From Lachnospiraceae bacterium (GTDB taxonomy: Bacteria > Bacillota > Clostridia > Lachnospirales > Lachnospiraceae), in NCBI GenBank assembly GCA_910573755.1, contig CAJTBO010000017.1, positions 40,266 to 104,265 of the forward strand: DNA of 64,000 nucleotides, given 5' to 3'. A program made the position numbers and the translations under genes. How positions within the stretch are numbered: position 1 is the stretch's first letter; every line of letters begins with the position of its first letter. The notes below the pieces were generated by a model. The model searched no databases. It worked only from the letters and a program-made list of their open reading frames with translations, and had not been told where the DNA came from. Shown here piece after piece: positions 1-8,635 of the stretch.

Positions 1-1281
1 GAAATGAACAATGGCTCTACTAAGGACTCCGGTGCTGGTGAGATTTCCTTTGCAGAGACAGGCAAAGAGATTGATGGCTGGACATGGTACAATATCGATG
101 AAACGCTGACAGATATACCCAATGCCAATATGAGCGGCTTCAGTCATCCGCAGTTCATCGCTGACGGTCACAAATCCATCGGTCTGAGCAACAACTACGA
201 GCAGGACAATATGGTGACTATCACTGTCAGGTTTGTGGATGAGGAAGGCAACGTGGTTAAAAGCGTGACGATGGAAAATGTAAAGAAGGGCAGCGAGTAC
301 GATGTGGAGGAGGAGACCGAGAAGATTCCTGATGGCTACGAGAAAAACGGCGAGCCTATGGGCGATCCTGTATCCGGCATCGCTGACACAAACAAGACTA
401 TCATTGTTCCGGTGAAGACTATCACGTACACCGTGACCTATACGGACGGTGTGAACGGCACAGCGTTTACGGATCAAGTGACAACGGGCTTGAAAGAGGG
501 AGTTACGACTCCTGTATTTAGCGGAACACCCGGCCGAAGCGGTTATACTTTTGCAGGCTGGACACCGACGGTAGCGGAGATTGTGACAGGTAACGCAACT
601 TATACCGCACAGTGGACTTTGATACCGGAGAACCCGACCACCCCGACTACACCTTCCGGAGGAGGCGGTGGAGGCGGAGGAGGTGGTGGAACACCGGATC
701 CGACACCCGCACCTCCCACACCGGAGATCACACCGATCATACCGGGACCTGTTCCCACAGCGGGACCTACGCCGGTCGTTCCGACAGTAACACCTGTAGC
801 AGCTACACCGGCAGCACCGACACCGACTGCGGCGTTGGCAAGCCCGACACCGGAAGCGGTGGAGCTGGCGGATGAAGCGGTACCGCTTGCGGCGGAAGAA
901 GAAAAACAGCCGGAAATGAAAATGGTGGATGAAGAAGAGACACCGTTAGCAGGCGGCAAAGGAGCAGCCTGGGCACTCATCAACTTCGCATTGATGAATC
1001 TGGCAATCTTTGAATCGGTAATGCTTCTGATCGGTTACTTTGTAAAGACAAAGAATGATGAAGAAGAGGAGAAGAGAAAACTGAAAAAGAAAGGCATATT
1101 CCGAATTATCAGCCTTCCGGTAGCGATCATCTCCCTTATCGTATTCATTCTGACAGAGGATATCACCCTGCCGACAGCATTTGTTGATAAGTATACGATC
1201 GTTATGCTGATCATCGCAATTGTGCAGACGGTTATGGTAGCGCTCTCCAATAAGAAATATGCGGATGAGGAAGAAGCATAA
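1..1281 (+). CDS. Surface protein, C-terminal part (InlB-type repeat, membrane anchor)
   Basis: The reading frame is open from the first base, so the gene is cut by the window edge and its N-terminus and signal peptide are missing. Visible parts in order: a MucBP-like beta domain (motif ITVRFVDEEGNVV), one Listeria-Bacteroides (InlB B) repeat ending GYTFAGWTP and ATYTAQW, a 12-glycine run, and a long Pro/Thr linker. The end is acidic and hydrophobic: PLAGG, a membrane segment, a charged Glu/Lys stretch and two more membrane segments. There is no LPXTG sorting signal; this multi-span tail recurs in Lachnospiraceae surface proteins and probably anchors the protein directly in the membrane. The likely role is adhesion or a cell-surface scaffold; the ligand is unknown. 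Confidence 0.8.
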   Translation, partial: EMNNGSTKDSGAGEISFAETGKEIDGWTWYNIDETLTDIPNANMSGFSHPQFIADGHKSIGLSNNYEQDNMVTITVRFVDEEGNVVKSVTMENVKKGSEYDVEEETEKIPDGYEKNGEPMGDPVSGIADTNKTIIVPVKTITYTVTYTDGVNGTAFTDQVTTGLKEGVTTPVFSGTPGRSGYTFAGWTPTVAEIVTGNATYTAQWTLIPENPTTPTTPSGGGGGGGGGGGTPDPTPAPPTPEITPIIPGPVPTAGPTPVVPTVTPVAATPAAPTPTAALASPTPEAVELADEAVPLAAEEEKQPEMKMVDEEETPLAGGKGAAWALINFALMNLAIFESVMLLIGYFVKTKNDEEEEKRKLKKKGIFRIISLPVAIISLIVFILTEDITLPTAFVDKYTIVMLIIAIVQTVMVALSNKKYADEEEA

Positions 1282-1290
1282 AAACATATA

Positions 1291-1536
1291 TCATTTATAA
1301 CACAGCAACATGATAAAACCGGCGCCGGGGGAAACCCTGGAGCCGGTTTTATCATGTTGCTGTGTTGATTCTTCCTGTGCCGGATTTTCTATTGGAATCG
1401 GTTCTGTAACAGGAAGTGTTGACTGTTGCTGACTGTTGCTTCCGCATCCTGTTATGGTACAAGTTAATAGCAGTATAAAGCCAGTCAGTAAAACGATAGT
1501 TTTCCGATCTATGGCAGACAGGGGGAATTTTAACAA
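1291..1536 (-). CDS. Possible small lipoprotein or lipoprotein fragment
   Basis: The 81-codon reverse-strand frame has a lipoprotein signal (hydrophobic stretch, then ITGC with the lipobox cysteine) followed by a Ser/Gln/Thr-rich segment. Its last third runs through the terminator hairpin, and the only upstream start is a TTG without a clear ribosome binding site. It may be the 5' remnant of a lipoprotein gene whose 3' end was lost, or a chance frame. No function can be given. Confidence 0.3.
   Translation of the reverse strand: MLKFPLSAIDRKTIVLLTGFILLLTCTITGCGSNSQQQSTLPVTEPIPIENPAQEESTQQHDKTGSRVSPGAGFIMLLCYK
1299..1366 (+). terminator. Long inverted repeat / terminator after the surface protein gene
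   Basis: Two perfectly complementary arms of about 25 bases (1299-1323 and 1342-1366) enclose a GC-rich loop. The inner AAAACCGGC...GCCGGTTTT part looks like a bidirectional rho-independent terminator. The arms are much longer than a terminator needs. Confidence 0.7.
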
Positions 1537-1893
1537 AATTTTTTTTGAAATAATTTATTTGTTTGTTTCATTTTCTGTTACTCCTTTTATACCTATAAGT
1601 TTTGATTTATCGGTTTGCGCCGAGAAAAATTATAGCATGCTCAATTATGAAAAGCAATCTCCGCCCTAAGTCCGTTCCGACTATTGCAGCGGCTGCCGGT
1701 AGGTTTTGCGGTGGCTCTGGCTCTGCCCCTGCGCCCCTGACATCCCCCAAAGAACAGAATGGAGTGTTTTGCGTCAATAACTCAAAAAAACACTTGACAA
1801 AACGCTTCATGTTTCGGAAAAAAGGAAGCGGAGGAGTAAGCGGAAAAAGGATGCCGGACTGCATGCATGTTAAAAAAATATTCCCGTAAAGCA
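1537..1893. other. Intergenic stretch without recognised features
   Basis: Several short frames occur on both strands but none has a ribosome binding site or recognisable protein. Nothing here can be supported as a gene. Confidence 0.6.
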
Positions 1894-1922
1894 TTGACAT
1901 TTAGCAGAAGCGGTGTTAAGAT
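1894..1922 (+). promoter_or_regulatory. Promoter of infC-rpmI-rplT
   Basis: TTGACA (1894-1899), a 17-base spacer and TAAGAT (1917-1922) form a near-consensus sigma-A promoter. It leaves a leader of about 250 bases before infC. Confidence 0.65.
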
Positions 1923-2043
1923 ATCAAAGTGCGATGTGAGCCATATAACAATGTTTATATGGATGTCGTATAAAAACAAGCAGAGTATCCACTCTCACCC
2001 TGCGGCTTTGCTGGCAGGTGTTCAGACTTTTGATTTTCCGGGT

Positions 2044-2164
2044 CCGGCGTAAGGAATGCCGGATTTATTGAGAAGCTTGATCTGGTGGATAGCGCTGCTG
2101 TCCACTTTTTGCGTATAGAGAAAAGAAAAGTCGCTGGGGCGGGCGAAGCCGGCTTCAGATCAAG
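2044..2164 (+). promoter_or_regulatory. L20-type leader (attenuator) of the infC operon
   Basis: A hairpin CCGGC/GCCGG (2044-2062) is followed by a terminator-like hairpin GTGGA...TCCAC with TTTTT (2086-2110). The segment CTTGATCTG (2076-2084) is perfectly complementary to CAGATCAAG (2156-2164), which lies just before the infC ribosome binding site. The long-range helix and the terminator use neighbouring bases and would compete. In Bacillus the L20 protein controls this operon by binding such a leader and promoting premature termination; the same logic is inferred here from position and pairing only. Confidence 0.6.
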
Positions 2165-2179
2165 GGGGAGGGAAAGACC

Positions 2180-2686
2180 ATTAGCGATTATTTCATTAAC
2201 GAACAGATTAGAGACAGAGAAGTGCGTGTCATAGGTGAAGACGGCCAGCAGCTTGGCGTTATGTCATCCAGAGATGCTATGAAACTGGCGGAAGAAGCCG
2301 GTGTGGATCTGGTAAAGATTGCACCTACGGCAAAGCCTCCGGTCTGCAGGATTGTTGATTATGGAAAGTTCAGATATGAGCAGACCAGAAAAGAAAAGGA
2401 TGCTAAGAAGAAGCAGAAGACTACGGAAGTAAAGGAACTGCGGCTGTCTCCCAATATTGATACAAATGACTTGAATACCAAAGTCAATGCGGCAAGGAAG
2501 TTCCTGAGCAAAGGGGACAAGGTGAAGATCACCCTTCGTTTCAGGGGACGTGAGATGGCGCATATGAACAGCAGCAAGCATATTCTGGACGATTTTGCCC
2601 GGGCGCTTGCGGATATCGCGGTAGTTGACAAAGCGCCTAAAGTGGAAGGACGAAGCATGACCATGTTCTTGACACAGAAAAGGTAG
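2180..2686 (+). CDS. infC: Translation initiation factor IF-3
   Basis: IF-3 binds the 30S subunit, proofreads initiator tRNA and start codon, and prevents premature 50S joining. The protein begins ISDYFINEQIRDREVRVI, the normal IF-3 N-terminus, only if translation starts at ATT (2180), seven bases after GGGGGAGGG; starting at the first GTG (2222) would remove 14 conserved residues. Length 168 aa fits the family. The AUU start is the classic infC autoregulation device: IF-3 discriminates against its own mRNA. It is the first gene of infC-rpmI-rplT. Confidence 0.95.
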   Translation: MSDYFINEQIRDREVRVIGEDGQQLGVMSSRDAMKLAEEAGVDLVKIAPTAKPPVCRIVDYGKFRYEQTRKEKDAKKKQKTTEVKELRLSPNIDTNDLNTKVNAARKFLSKGDKVKITLRFRGREMAHMNSSKHILDDFARALADIAVVDKAPKVEGRSMTMFLTQKR

Positions 2687-2729
2687 CTTCCATCTATGGA
2701 AAATAATGAAAGTACAGGAGGAATGAATT

Positions 2730-2927
2730 ATGCCAAAAATGAAAACAAGCAGAGCGGCTGCAAAGCGTTTCAAAGTAACCGGAACAGGGAAACTGAAAAG
2801 AAATAAAGCTTATAAGCGCCATATCTTAACCAAAAAGAGCACAAAGAATAAGAGAAATTTAAGAAAAGCTGCAATGACAGATGCAACAAATGTAAAGAAT
2901 ATGAAGAAAATTCTGCCTTATCTGTAA
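2730..2927 (+). CDS. rpmI: 50S ribosomal protein L35
   Basis: A 65-aa, very basic protein with the family start [20 protein letters not shown]. It is a structural protein of the large ribosomal subunit. A good ribosome binding site (AGGAGG) precedes the ATG. It lies between infC and rplT, the standard bacterial order, and should be co-transcribed from the infC promoter. Confidence 0.97.
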   Translation: MPKMKTSRAAAKRFKVTGTGKLKRNKAYKRHILTKKSTKNKRNLRKAAMTDATNVKNMKKILPYL

Positions 2928-3015
2928 AAAGACAAGCCCTGTGAAATGGAATACAGGGTGTATTTTTCGGGAAACTGGCAGAACAGTAAGTAATATCGGT
3001 TAGGAGGATAAAAGG

Positions 3016-3369
3016 ATGGCAAGAATAAAAGGCGGCATGAGCGCCAGAAGAAAACATAACAGAGTATTAAAACTTGCGAAAGGTTACAGAGGCGCAAGAT
3101 CAAAACAGTACAGAATTGCCAAGCAGTCCGTTATGCGGGCACTGGCAAGTTCCTACGCAGGAAGAAAAGAAAGAAAACGTCAGTTCAGACAGCTGTGGAT
3201 CGCCCGTATCAATGCGGCGGCAAGAATGAATGGTTTATCCTACAGCAGATTTATGCATGGCCTGAAACTGGCTGAGGTGGATATCAACAGAAAGATGCTT
3301 GCGGAGCTTGCGGTAAATGATGCGGAAGGCTTTGCTTCCCTTGCAGAACTTGCAAAGAGCAAACTGTAA
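3016..3369 (+). CDS. rplT: 50S ribosomal protein L20
   Basis: A 117-aa basic protein beginning [20 protein letters not shown], the L20 signature. L20 binds 23S rRNA early in 50S assembly and in Firmicutes also represses its own operon through the leader before infC. Ribosome binding site AGGAGGATAAAAGG. Last gene of the operon; a hairpin follows at 3463-3490. Confidence 0.97.
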   Translation: MARIKGGMSARRKHNRVLKLAKGYRGARSKQYRIAKQSVMRALASSYAGRKERKRQFRQLWIARINAAARMNGLSYSRFMHGLKLAEVDINRKMLAELAVNDAEGFASLAELAKSKL

Positions 3370-3462
3370 GGCGGGGCTGCCGGAGGGCGGATAAAACTGT
3401 CTGTTGCTTTTCAGGTGGTACAGACAGGCGGGAAAAGTTCTATCATAAGATAAGAATAGAGG

Positions 3463-3490
3463 AAAATCGGGTGGGCAGCCACTCGATTTT
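3463..3490 (+). terminator. Terminator between rplT and pepD
   Basis: A 12-bp stem (AAAATCGGGTGG with CCACTCGATTTT, one G-T pair) and a GCAG loop. The T tract is contained in the stem's 3' arm. Confidence 0.5.
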
Positions 3491-3605
3491 CGCTTTATGT
3501 GCGGGTCCGTGCAGAGGAATGTGCGCTAAAGCGGTGCGCGGACCGCAGGGCAATACGGGAATGTTGCCGGATTTTAAATTTGATGGAAAGGAAGGGATTA
3601 TTTGT

Positions 3606-5048
3606 ATGGGAGTATTAGGAGAATTGGAGCCCAAGGCGGTATTTCGGTTTTTTGAGGAGATCTGCGCGATTCCTCACGGTTCCGGGAATGTGGACAGACT
3701 GAGCGATTATCTGGTTGCATTTGCAAAAGAAAGAGGGCTCGCCTGCAGGCAGGACGGGATGAAAAATGTCATCATATCCAAAGATGCGGCACCGGGCTAT
3801 GAGGAGCAGGAAGGTATCATCCTGCAGGGGCATATGGATATGGTGGCGGTGAAAAAGCCGGACTGTGATATCGATATGAGGACGGAAGGATTAAAGCCGG
3901 CGGTGGATGGCGACTATATTTACGCGGAACATACCAGTCTCGGCGGAGACGACGGTATCGCAGTTGCCTATGCGCTGGCGATCCTGGACGATGACAGCAT
4001 CCCCCATCCCCGTCTGGAGGTGATCATCACGGTGGATGAAGAAGTGGGAATGGACGGCGCCAAAGCCCTTGATCTGTCGGAGATAAAAGGAACAAGGCTG
4101 CTGAATCTGGATTCGGAGGATGAAGGATATTTTCTGACAGGCTGCGCGGGGGGAGCCAGTGTAAAGCATTTTCTGCCGGTGGCATGGGAGAAAAGAACCG
4201 GAACGCTCTATACCTGTAAGATCTGCGGGCTTGCGGGAGGGCACTCCGGCGGGGAGATCCATAAAGAGCGGGGGAATTCCAACAGCCTTGCCGGCAGGCT
4301 TCTTGCGGAAATGTCTGCCGTAACGGATATCGGTATCTGCGGGATAGAGGGCGGTCTGGCGGACAACGCGATCCCAAGAGAGACAATGCTTCGATTTGTT
4401 GTTTCCGGAAAGGAAGCAGAATTAACTGAATCAGTCAAACGTCTGGAAGAGGTATTACAGTCGGAATTTTCGACAAAAGATCCGGGCGTAAAAATAGTAT
4501 TGACAAAGGAAAAAACGGAGGAAGTTTCCTGTCTGGACCGGGCGTCCTGCGATAAAGTGAAAAATTTATTGCTGTTGATGCCGAACGGTGTGCAGGCGAT
4601 GAGTGCGGATATGCCCGGCCTTGTGCAGACTTCCCTGAACAACGGAATCATGAAACTGGAAGAACAGGATCTGACAATCGTAACTTCCGTCAGAAGTTCC
4701 GTTGCCAGTGAAAAGGAGGCGCTGATCACAAAAATCTCCGCCCTGACCGGCATTTTGGGCGGCAGTGTGGAGGTGACAGGCGATTATCCGGGCTGGGCTT
4801 ATAGAAAAGAGTCTCCGTTCCGTGATCTGTGCGTCAGGGTCTACGAGGAGATGTACGGAAAGAAACCTGAGATCCATGCGATCCATGCCGGCGTGGAGTG
4901 CGGTATCCTTCTGGAAAAACGCCCCGATCTGGACTGCATCTCTCTGGGGCCTGACATGAAGGATATCCATACGACGGAGGAGAAATTGAGTATTTCTTCC
5001 GCTAAACGGGTATTTGAGTATGTGTGCAGGGTGCTTGCGGAGAAATAG
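3606..5048 (+). CDS. pepD: Aminoacyl-histidine dipeptidase (peptidase M20C)
   Basis: A zinc-dependent cytosolic dipeptidase that hydrolyses Xaa-His and other dipeptides for amino acid recycling. From ATG 3606 the product is 480 aa and starts MGVLGELEPKAVFRFFEEI, as usual for PepD; the frame stays open upstream to 3471 but those residues do not fit the family. Metal-site motifs in order: GHMDMV (His, Asp), LGGDDG (bridging Asp), DEEVGM (catalytic and metal Glu), NLDSEDEG, and a C-terminal HAGVECG histidine. Ribosome binding site GGAAGG at 3588-3596. It stands alone between terminator-bounded units. Confidence 0.93.
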   Translation: MGVLGELEPKAVFRFFEEICAIPHGSGNVDRLSDYLVAFAKERGLACRQDGMKNVIISKDAAPGYEEQEGIILQGHMDMVAVKKPDCDIDMRTEGLKPAVDGDYIYAEHTSLGGDDGIAVAYALAILDDDSIPHPRLEVIITVDEEVGMDGAKALDLSEIKGTRLLNLDSEDEGYFLTGCAGGASVKHFLPVAWEKRTGTLYTCKICGLAGGHSGGEIHKERGNSNSLAGRLLAEMSAVTDIGICGIEGGLADNAIPRETMLRFVVSGKEAELTESVKRLEEVLQSEFSTKDPGVKIVLTKEKTEEVSCLDRASCDKVKNLLLLMPNGVQAMSADMPGLVQTSLNNGIMKLEEQDLTIVTSVRSSVASEKEALITKISALTGILGGSVEVTGDYPGWAYRKESPFRDLCVRVYEEMYGKKPEIHAIHAGVECGILLEKRPDLDCISLGPDMKDIHTTEEKLSISSAKRVFEYVCRVLAEK

Positions 5049-5147
5049 CCTGATATTTTTGAAAGATTGAGTGCCGGTGTTTTTCCATAGTTTTCACAGG
5101 ATATATTCCCGGTCATGCGGCGCGGCTTATCAGCGATAAAAATCCCC

Positions 5148-5176
5148 TTGTGAGATAAGGAAACTTCTGGTAAGAT
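5148..5176 (+). promoter_or_regulatory. Probable promoter of the fucU-like gene
   Basis: TTGTGA (5148-5153), a 17-base spacer and TAAGAT (5171-5176). It predicts a leader of about 95 bases with several GC-rich pairings (for example GGCAG/CTGCC), which matches no riboswitch class I can recognise. Confidence 0.45.
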
Positions 5177-5279
5177 AGTATTCAGGGCGGATCTGACAGG
5201 GGGCTGGCAGGTCCGGAACAGCAAAAACTGCCGGTGAGCTGAATGACTGCCGCCGGTACACCACGAAGGAGGTTACAAC

Positions 5280-5735
5280 ATGTTAAAAGGAATTCCTACT
5301 ATTATATCGCCGGAATTACTGAAAATTCTGGACGAGATGGGTCATACGGATGAGATCACCATCGCAGACGGCAATTTTCCGGGACATACCTACGGAAAAA
5401 AGGTGATCCGTCTGGACGGACACGGCGTACCGGAGATTCTGGATGCTATTTTGCAGTTAATGCCGCTTGATACCTATCCGAACGCAAAGGGCGAAGTTGA
5501 TCCGCCCTGTACGCTGATGGCAGTGGAGCCGGGGGATGACGCGAAAACACCGATCTGGGATGAGTATAAAGATATCGTAAAAAAATATGACGACAGAGGC
5601 GCCGACTGTTTTCAGGAAATCAATAAATGGGATTTCTACAAACAGACGCAGGAGAAATCCACCTGTGTTATCATGTCCACGGAGACGGCGATCTACGCGA
5701 ATATCATTTTGAGAAAAGGCGTTGTGATCGTATAA
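5280..5735 (+). CDS. fucU: RbsD/FucU-type sugar mutarotase (L-fucose mutarotase-like)
   Basis: Family members interconvert alpha and beta anomers of L-fucose (FucU) or ribopyranose and ribofuranose (RbsD). The 151-aa protein has the FucU pattern LISPELLKxLxEMGH near residues 8-21 (catalytic His), an ADGNFPGH loop and the C-terminal ETAIYANIILRKG, where FucU usually has YGNI. GAAGGAGG precedes ATG 5280. A strong terminator (5807-5842) separates it from the nickel transporter, so co-transcription with the lar genes is not implied. The actual sugar is unknown; no fucose or ribose catabolic genes are adjacent. Confidence 0.8.
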   Translation: MLKGIPTIISPELLKILDEMGHTDEITIADGNFPGHTYGKKVIRLDGHGVPEILDAILQLMPLDTYPNAKGEVDPPCTLMAVEPGDDAKTPIWDEYKDIVKKYDDRGADCFQEINKWDFYKQTQEKSTCVIMSTETAIYANIILRKGVVIV

Positions 5736-5806
5736 GACATTGTGATCCTGCGGAAAGATACTGCCTGAGAGGTTTTTGCGCTATGGCGGTATAAGACAGA
5801 GCGATG

Positions 5807-5842
5807 CTCCCCCGGCACGAAAAGCGTGCAGGGGGAGTTTTT
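5807..5842 (+). terminator. Strong rho-independent terminator before nikMN
   Basis: A 13-position stem with one mismatch (CTCCCCC-GCACG with CGTGC-GGGGGAG), a 5-base loop and TTTTT. It sits 30 bases before nikMN, so it either ends the fucU transcript or attenuates the nickel operon. An upstream ATACTGCC/GGCGGTAT pairing (about 5759-5790) could take part. Confidence 0.85.
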
Positions 5843-5871
5843 AAAAAAGACAAGAAAGAGGGATAATAGTT

Positions 5872-6867
5872 ATGCATATGGCGGATGCGTTGGTAGTGCC
5901 TGCTGTGGCGGGCACTATGTATGCTGCTTCCACGGCGGCGGCAGCTTATTCGATCAGGAAGGTACGGCTGGAGAATGAACCGAAAAAAATTCCGGCGATG
6001 GGAGTCATGGGTGCTTTTGTATTTGCGGCGCAGATGATCAACTTTACGATTCCGGGAACAGGCTCGTCGGGGCATTTGTGCGGCGGTATGCTGCTGACAG
6101 CCATGCTGGGGCCCTTTGCGGGCTTTCTGACAATGACGGGAATATTGCTGATCCAGTGTCTGGTCTTTGCGGACGGCGGCCTTTTGGCGCTGGGGTGCAA
6201 TATCTGGAATATGGCATTTTACGGCTGTTTTGTCGGCGGGCTTCTGATCTGGAAACCCTTTATGAAACGGAATATGACAAAAAGACGGATCACGGCGGTT
6301 TCCGTTGCAGCCTGTGTGATAACGCTGCAGATGGGGGCATTTTCCGTGACGTTGGAAACCCTAGCTTCCGGGATCACGGAGCTGCCGTTCTCTGTTTTTA
6401 TCGGCGCCATGCAGCCGATCCATCTGGCGATCGGACTGGTGGAAGGGCTGATCACGGCGGCAGTGCTTTTGTTTGTTTATGAAGCGAGGCCCGGGATGCT
6501 GTGGGCGGAGACTGCTGCGAAAGAGGAAGGAAGGTTCAGTTTCCGCAGGACGCTTGTTATATTGGCGGCGGCAGCCGCGTTTATCGGGGGCGTGGTATCC
6601 CTGTTTGCGTCCGCTCTGCCGGATGGACTGGAGTGGTCAATGGAACGGACAGCCGGTACGTCGGAACTGGCGGCATCCGGCGGTGCCTATGAACTGGCGG
6701 AGAGTATTCAGGGCACAACGGCTATTTTGCCGGATTATGCGTTTTCTTTCAGTGATTCCGCAGCGGGGACGACCGTTTCGGGGCTTGTCGGAGGTGTGCT
6801 GGTGATCGCGCTTTGTATAGCGGTATGTTATGGCATGAAATTTTTCAGAAAAGGGAAAAACGGATAA
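5872..6867 (+). CDS. nikMN: Nickel ECF transporter substrate-binding fusion NikMN (LarMN)
   Basis: The S component of an energy-coupling-factor transporter for Ni(II). The N-terminus is MHMADAL: family structures show the free amino group and the second-position His bind the metal, which fixes the start at ATG 5872. About seven membrane segments of CbiM/NikM type are followed by a C-terminal extension with the PDGLEW motif, the NikN/PDGLE domain that replaces CbiN in nickel systems. That motif, with larB, larC and larE downstream, argues for nickel rather than cobalt. Stop and the nikQ start overlap (TAATG). Confidence 0.9.
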   Translation: MHMADALVVPAVAGTMYAASTAAAAYSIRKVRLENEPKKIPAMGVMGAFVFAAQMINFTIPGTGSSGHLCGGMLLTAMLGPFAGFLTMTGILLIQCLVFADGGLLALGCNIWNMAFYGCFVGGLLIWKPFMKRNMTKRRITAVSVAACVITLQMGAFSVTLETLASGITELPFSVFIGAMQPIHLAIGLVEGLITAAVLLFVYEARPGMLWAETAAKEEGRFSFRRTLVILAAAAAFIGGVVSLFASALPDGLEWSMERTAGTSELAASGGAYELAESIQGTTAILPDYAFSFSDSAAGTTVSGLVGGVLVIALCIAVCYGMKFFRKGKNG

Positions 6868-7667
6868 TGGCGAAGCTTGGGAGAGCGATCCGTGAAATAC
6901 ATAGTCTGGAGAATCTGGCAGAGCGGAATACGTTTTTTAACAGGATACATCCGACGGCAAAGGTGCTTGTGACGATCTGGTATCTGATCCTGGTGATGAG
7001 TTTCGGAAAGTATGATGTGACCGGACTTTTCGGGATGTGCCTTTATCCGCTGATCCTGATGATATCAGGGGATATTTCCATAGGACAGGCAGTGCGGCGT
7101 CTGAAACCGGTGCTGCTTATGGTGTTTCTGATCGGGGCGGCGAATCCGTTTTTTGACAGGACGCCTGTTCTGGAAGCGGGAGGGATTACCGTCACGGCAG
7201 GGATGCTTTCCATGTTGACATTGTTTTGTAAGACAGGGTTTGCGGTTTTTGCATCCTATGTTCTGATTGCCACAACAACGATGGAGCAGATCTGTTATGC
7301 CCTGCGCAGACTCCATATGCCGCAGATACTGGTGACGGTGCTGCTGCTGATATACCGCTATCTGGTGCTGATGCTGAAAGAGGCGGACCGGATCACACAG
7401 GCTTATATGCTGCGCGCGCCCGGTGAAAAAGGAGTGAAAAAGAGCGCCTGGGGGCCTTTGGCGGGGCAGATGCTGCTGCGCAGTATGGACAGGGCGCAGA
7501 GAGTGTATGAGAGTATGACGATGAGAGGGTTTCGGGGAGAGTTTTTTCTGCGGGGGAGTTTTATCCCGCTGCGGCAGAGCGTTTTGTACGGGGTCATCTG
7601 GTATCTGGTGCTGGCGGTATTTCGGCTGGTGCCGGTGTTTGAACTGGTCGGGCGGATTTTTATATGA
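6867..7667 (+). CDS. nikQ: ECF transporter T component (NikQ/CbiQ)
   Basis: The transmembrane coupling subunit that links the NikO ATPase to NikMN. ATG 6867 overlaps the nikMN stop by one base; a longer frame to 6813 would run back inside nikMN. The 266-aa protein has about five to six membrane helices and two cytoplasmic coupling motifs near the C-terminus: YMLRAPGEKG and ESMTMRGFRGEF (the Ala-Arg-Gly-type motifs that contact the ATPase). It is translationally coupled to nikMN and followed directly by nikO. Confidence 0.9.
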   Translation: MAKLGRAIREIHSLENLAERNTFFNRIHPTAKVLVTIWYLILVMSFGKYDVTGLFGMCLYPLILMISGDISIGQAVRRLKPVLLMVFLIGAANPFFDRTPVLEAGGITVTAGMLSMLTLFCKTGFAVFASYVLIATTTMEQICYALRRLHMPQILVTVLLLIYRYLVLMLKEADRITQAYMLRAPGEKGVKKSAWGPLAGQMLLRSMDRAQRVYESMTMRGFRGEFFLRGSFIPLRQSVLYGVIWYLVLAVFRLVPVFELVGRIFI

Positions 7668-7720
7668 TAACGTGCGGCCCTCATGTTTTCGATCATAACT
7701 TTAATGAGGCAGGAAGGGAT

Positions 7721-8467
7721 ATGGATTCGATCATAGAGATAGAAGATCTGCGGTTTTGTTATCATGCGGACAGGTATGTTCTGGATGGCATCAACCTTGC
7801 CGTGGCGCCGGGGGAGTCGGTTGGCGTGATCGGCGCGAACGGTGTGGGAAAGTCCACGTTTTTAAAGATTCTGGCGGGGCTTTTGCCGGAATATGAGGGG
7901 AGTATCCGGATCGCGGATCATTTGCTGGAAAAGAAAAATTACGGGGAGATCCGGCGGAGGCTGGGATATGTATTTCAGGATTCGGACAGCCAGCTTTTTA
8001 TGAATACCGTGGAGGAGGATGTGGCGTTCGGGCCGCTGAATTACGGGTTTTCAAGGGAAGAGGCGGATAGGTCTGTGAAAGAGGCGCTCAGAAAGACGCA
8101 TATGGAGGGACTGGCGGGGCGGCATATTTACAGGCTTTCCGGCGGGGAGAAGAAGCTGGCGGCAATAGCGGGGATACTGGCGCTGCAGCAGGATGACGGT
8201 GTTATCCTGATGGATGAACCATCGGTCTCCTTAGATCCTGCAAACCGGGAAAATCTGATAGAGGTAATACGGGAACTTAAGGCCGCAAAACTTCTGGCAT
8301 CCCATGATCTGGACTTTATCTACGACACCTGTGAGAGAACGATACTGCTCTCGGGGGGAGAGGTTGTCTATGACGGAGATACAAAAAGACTGCTGCGGGA
8401 TAAAACGCTTTTGGAGGAGAACGGGCTGCGGCTTCCGCTGTCTTTCCGTTTTCCGGGGAATATATGA
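7721..8467 (+). CDS. nikO: ECF transporter ATPase (NikO/CbiO)
   Basis: The ATP-hydrolysing subunit of the nickel importer. Walker A GANGVGKST, Q loop (VFQDSDSQLF), ABC signature LSGGEKKLA, Walker B VILMDEPS and switch histidine in LASHDLD are all present. ATG 7721 follows AGGAAGGG and gives MDSIIEIEDLRFCY, the usual start; an in-frame ATG at 7664 overlapping the nikQ stop would add 19 residues without family support. A single ATPase gene implies a homodimer. A structured 330-base gap follows before larB. Confidence 0.92.
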   Translation: MDSIIEIEDLRFCYHADRYVLDGINLAVAPGESVGVIGANGVGKSTFLKILAGLLPEYEGSIRIADHLLEKKNYGEIRRRLGYVFQDSDSQLFMNTVEEDVAFGPLNYGFSREEADRSVKEALRKTHMEGLAGRHIYRLSGGEKKLAAIAGILALQQDDGVILMDEPSVSLDPANRENLIEVIRELKAAKLLASHDLDFIYDTCERTILLSGGEVVYDGDTKRLLRDKTLLEENGLRLPLSFRFPGNI

Positions 8468-8635
8468 TCCTGAAGGGCTATTATTGTGACAAGCAGGCGC
8501 GACTGTACGGCAGATAGGAAGATCTGCGCATAAGAGGGATAAAAGATAAAAGAAATGTTTCGGATATGCGGGCAGGAACGGCTGAAATGCGGAATTTGTC
8601 TGCGGTGTGATACATAGCGGCGGTTTGCGGGAATA

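Noticed and set aside
600..983. Reverse-strand and alternative frames through the Gly/Pro-rich part of the surface protein gene
   Set aside because: Low-complexity shadows (poly-Pro, poly-Gly) of the real frame.
5183..5279. NiCo or cobalamin riboswitch before the fucU-like gene or nikMN
   Set aside because: The leader is GC-rich and foldable, but the conserved NiCo junction bases and the cobalamin box are not seen in either leader (5183-5279, 5737-5871).
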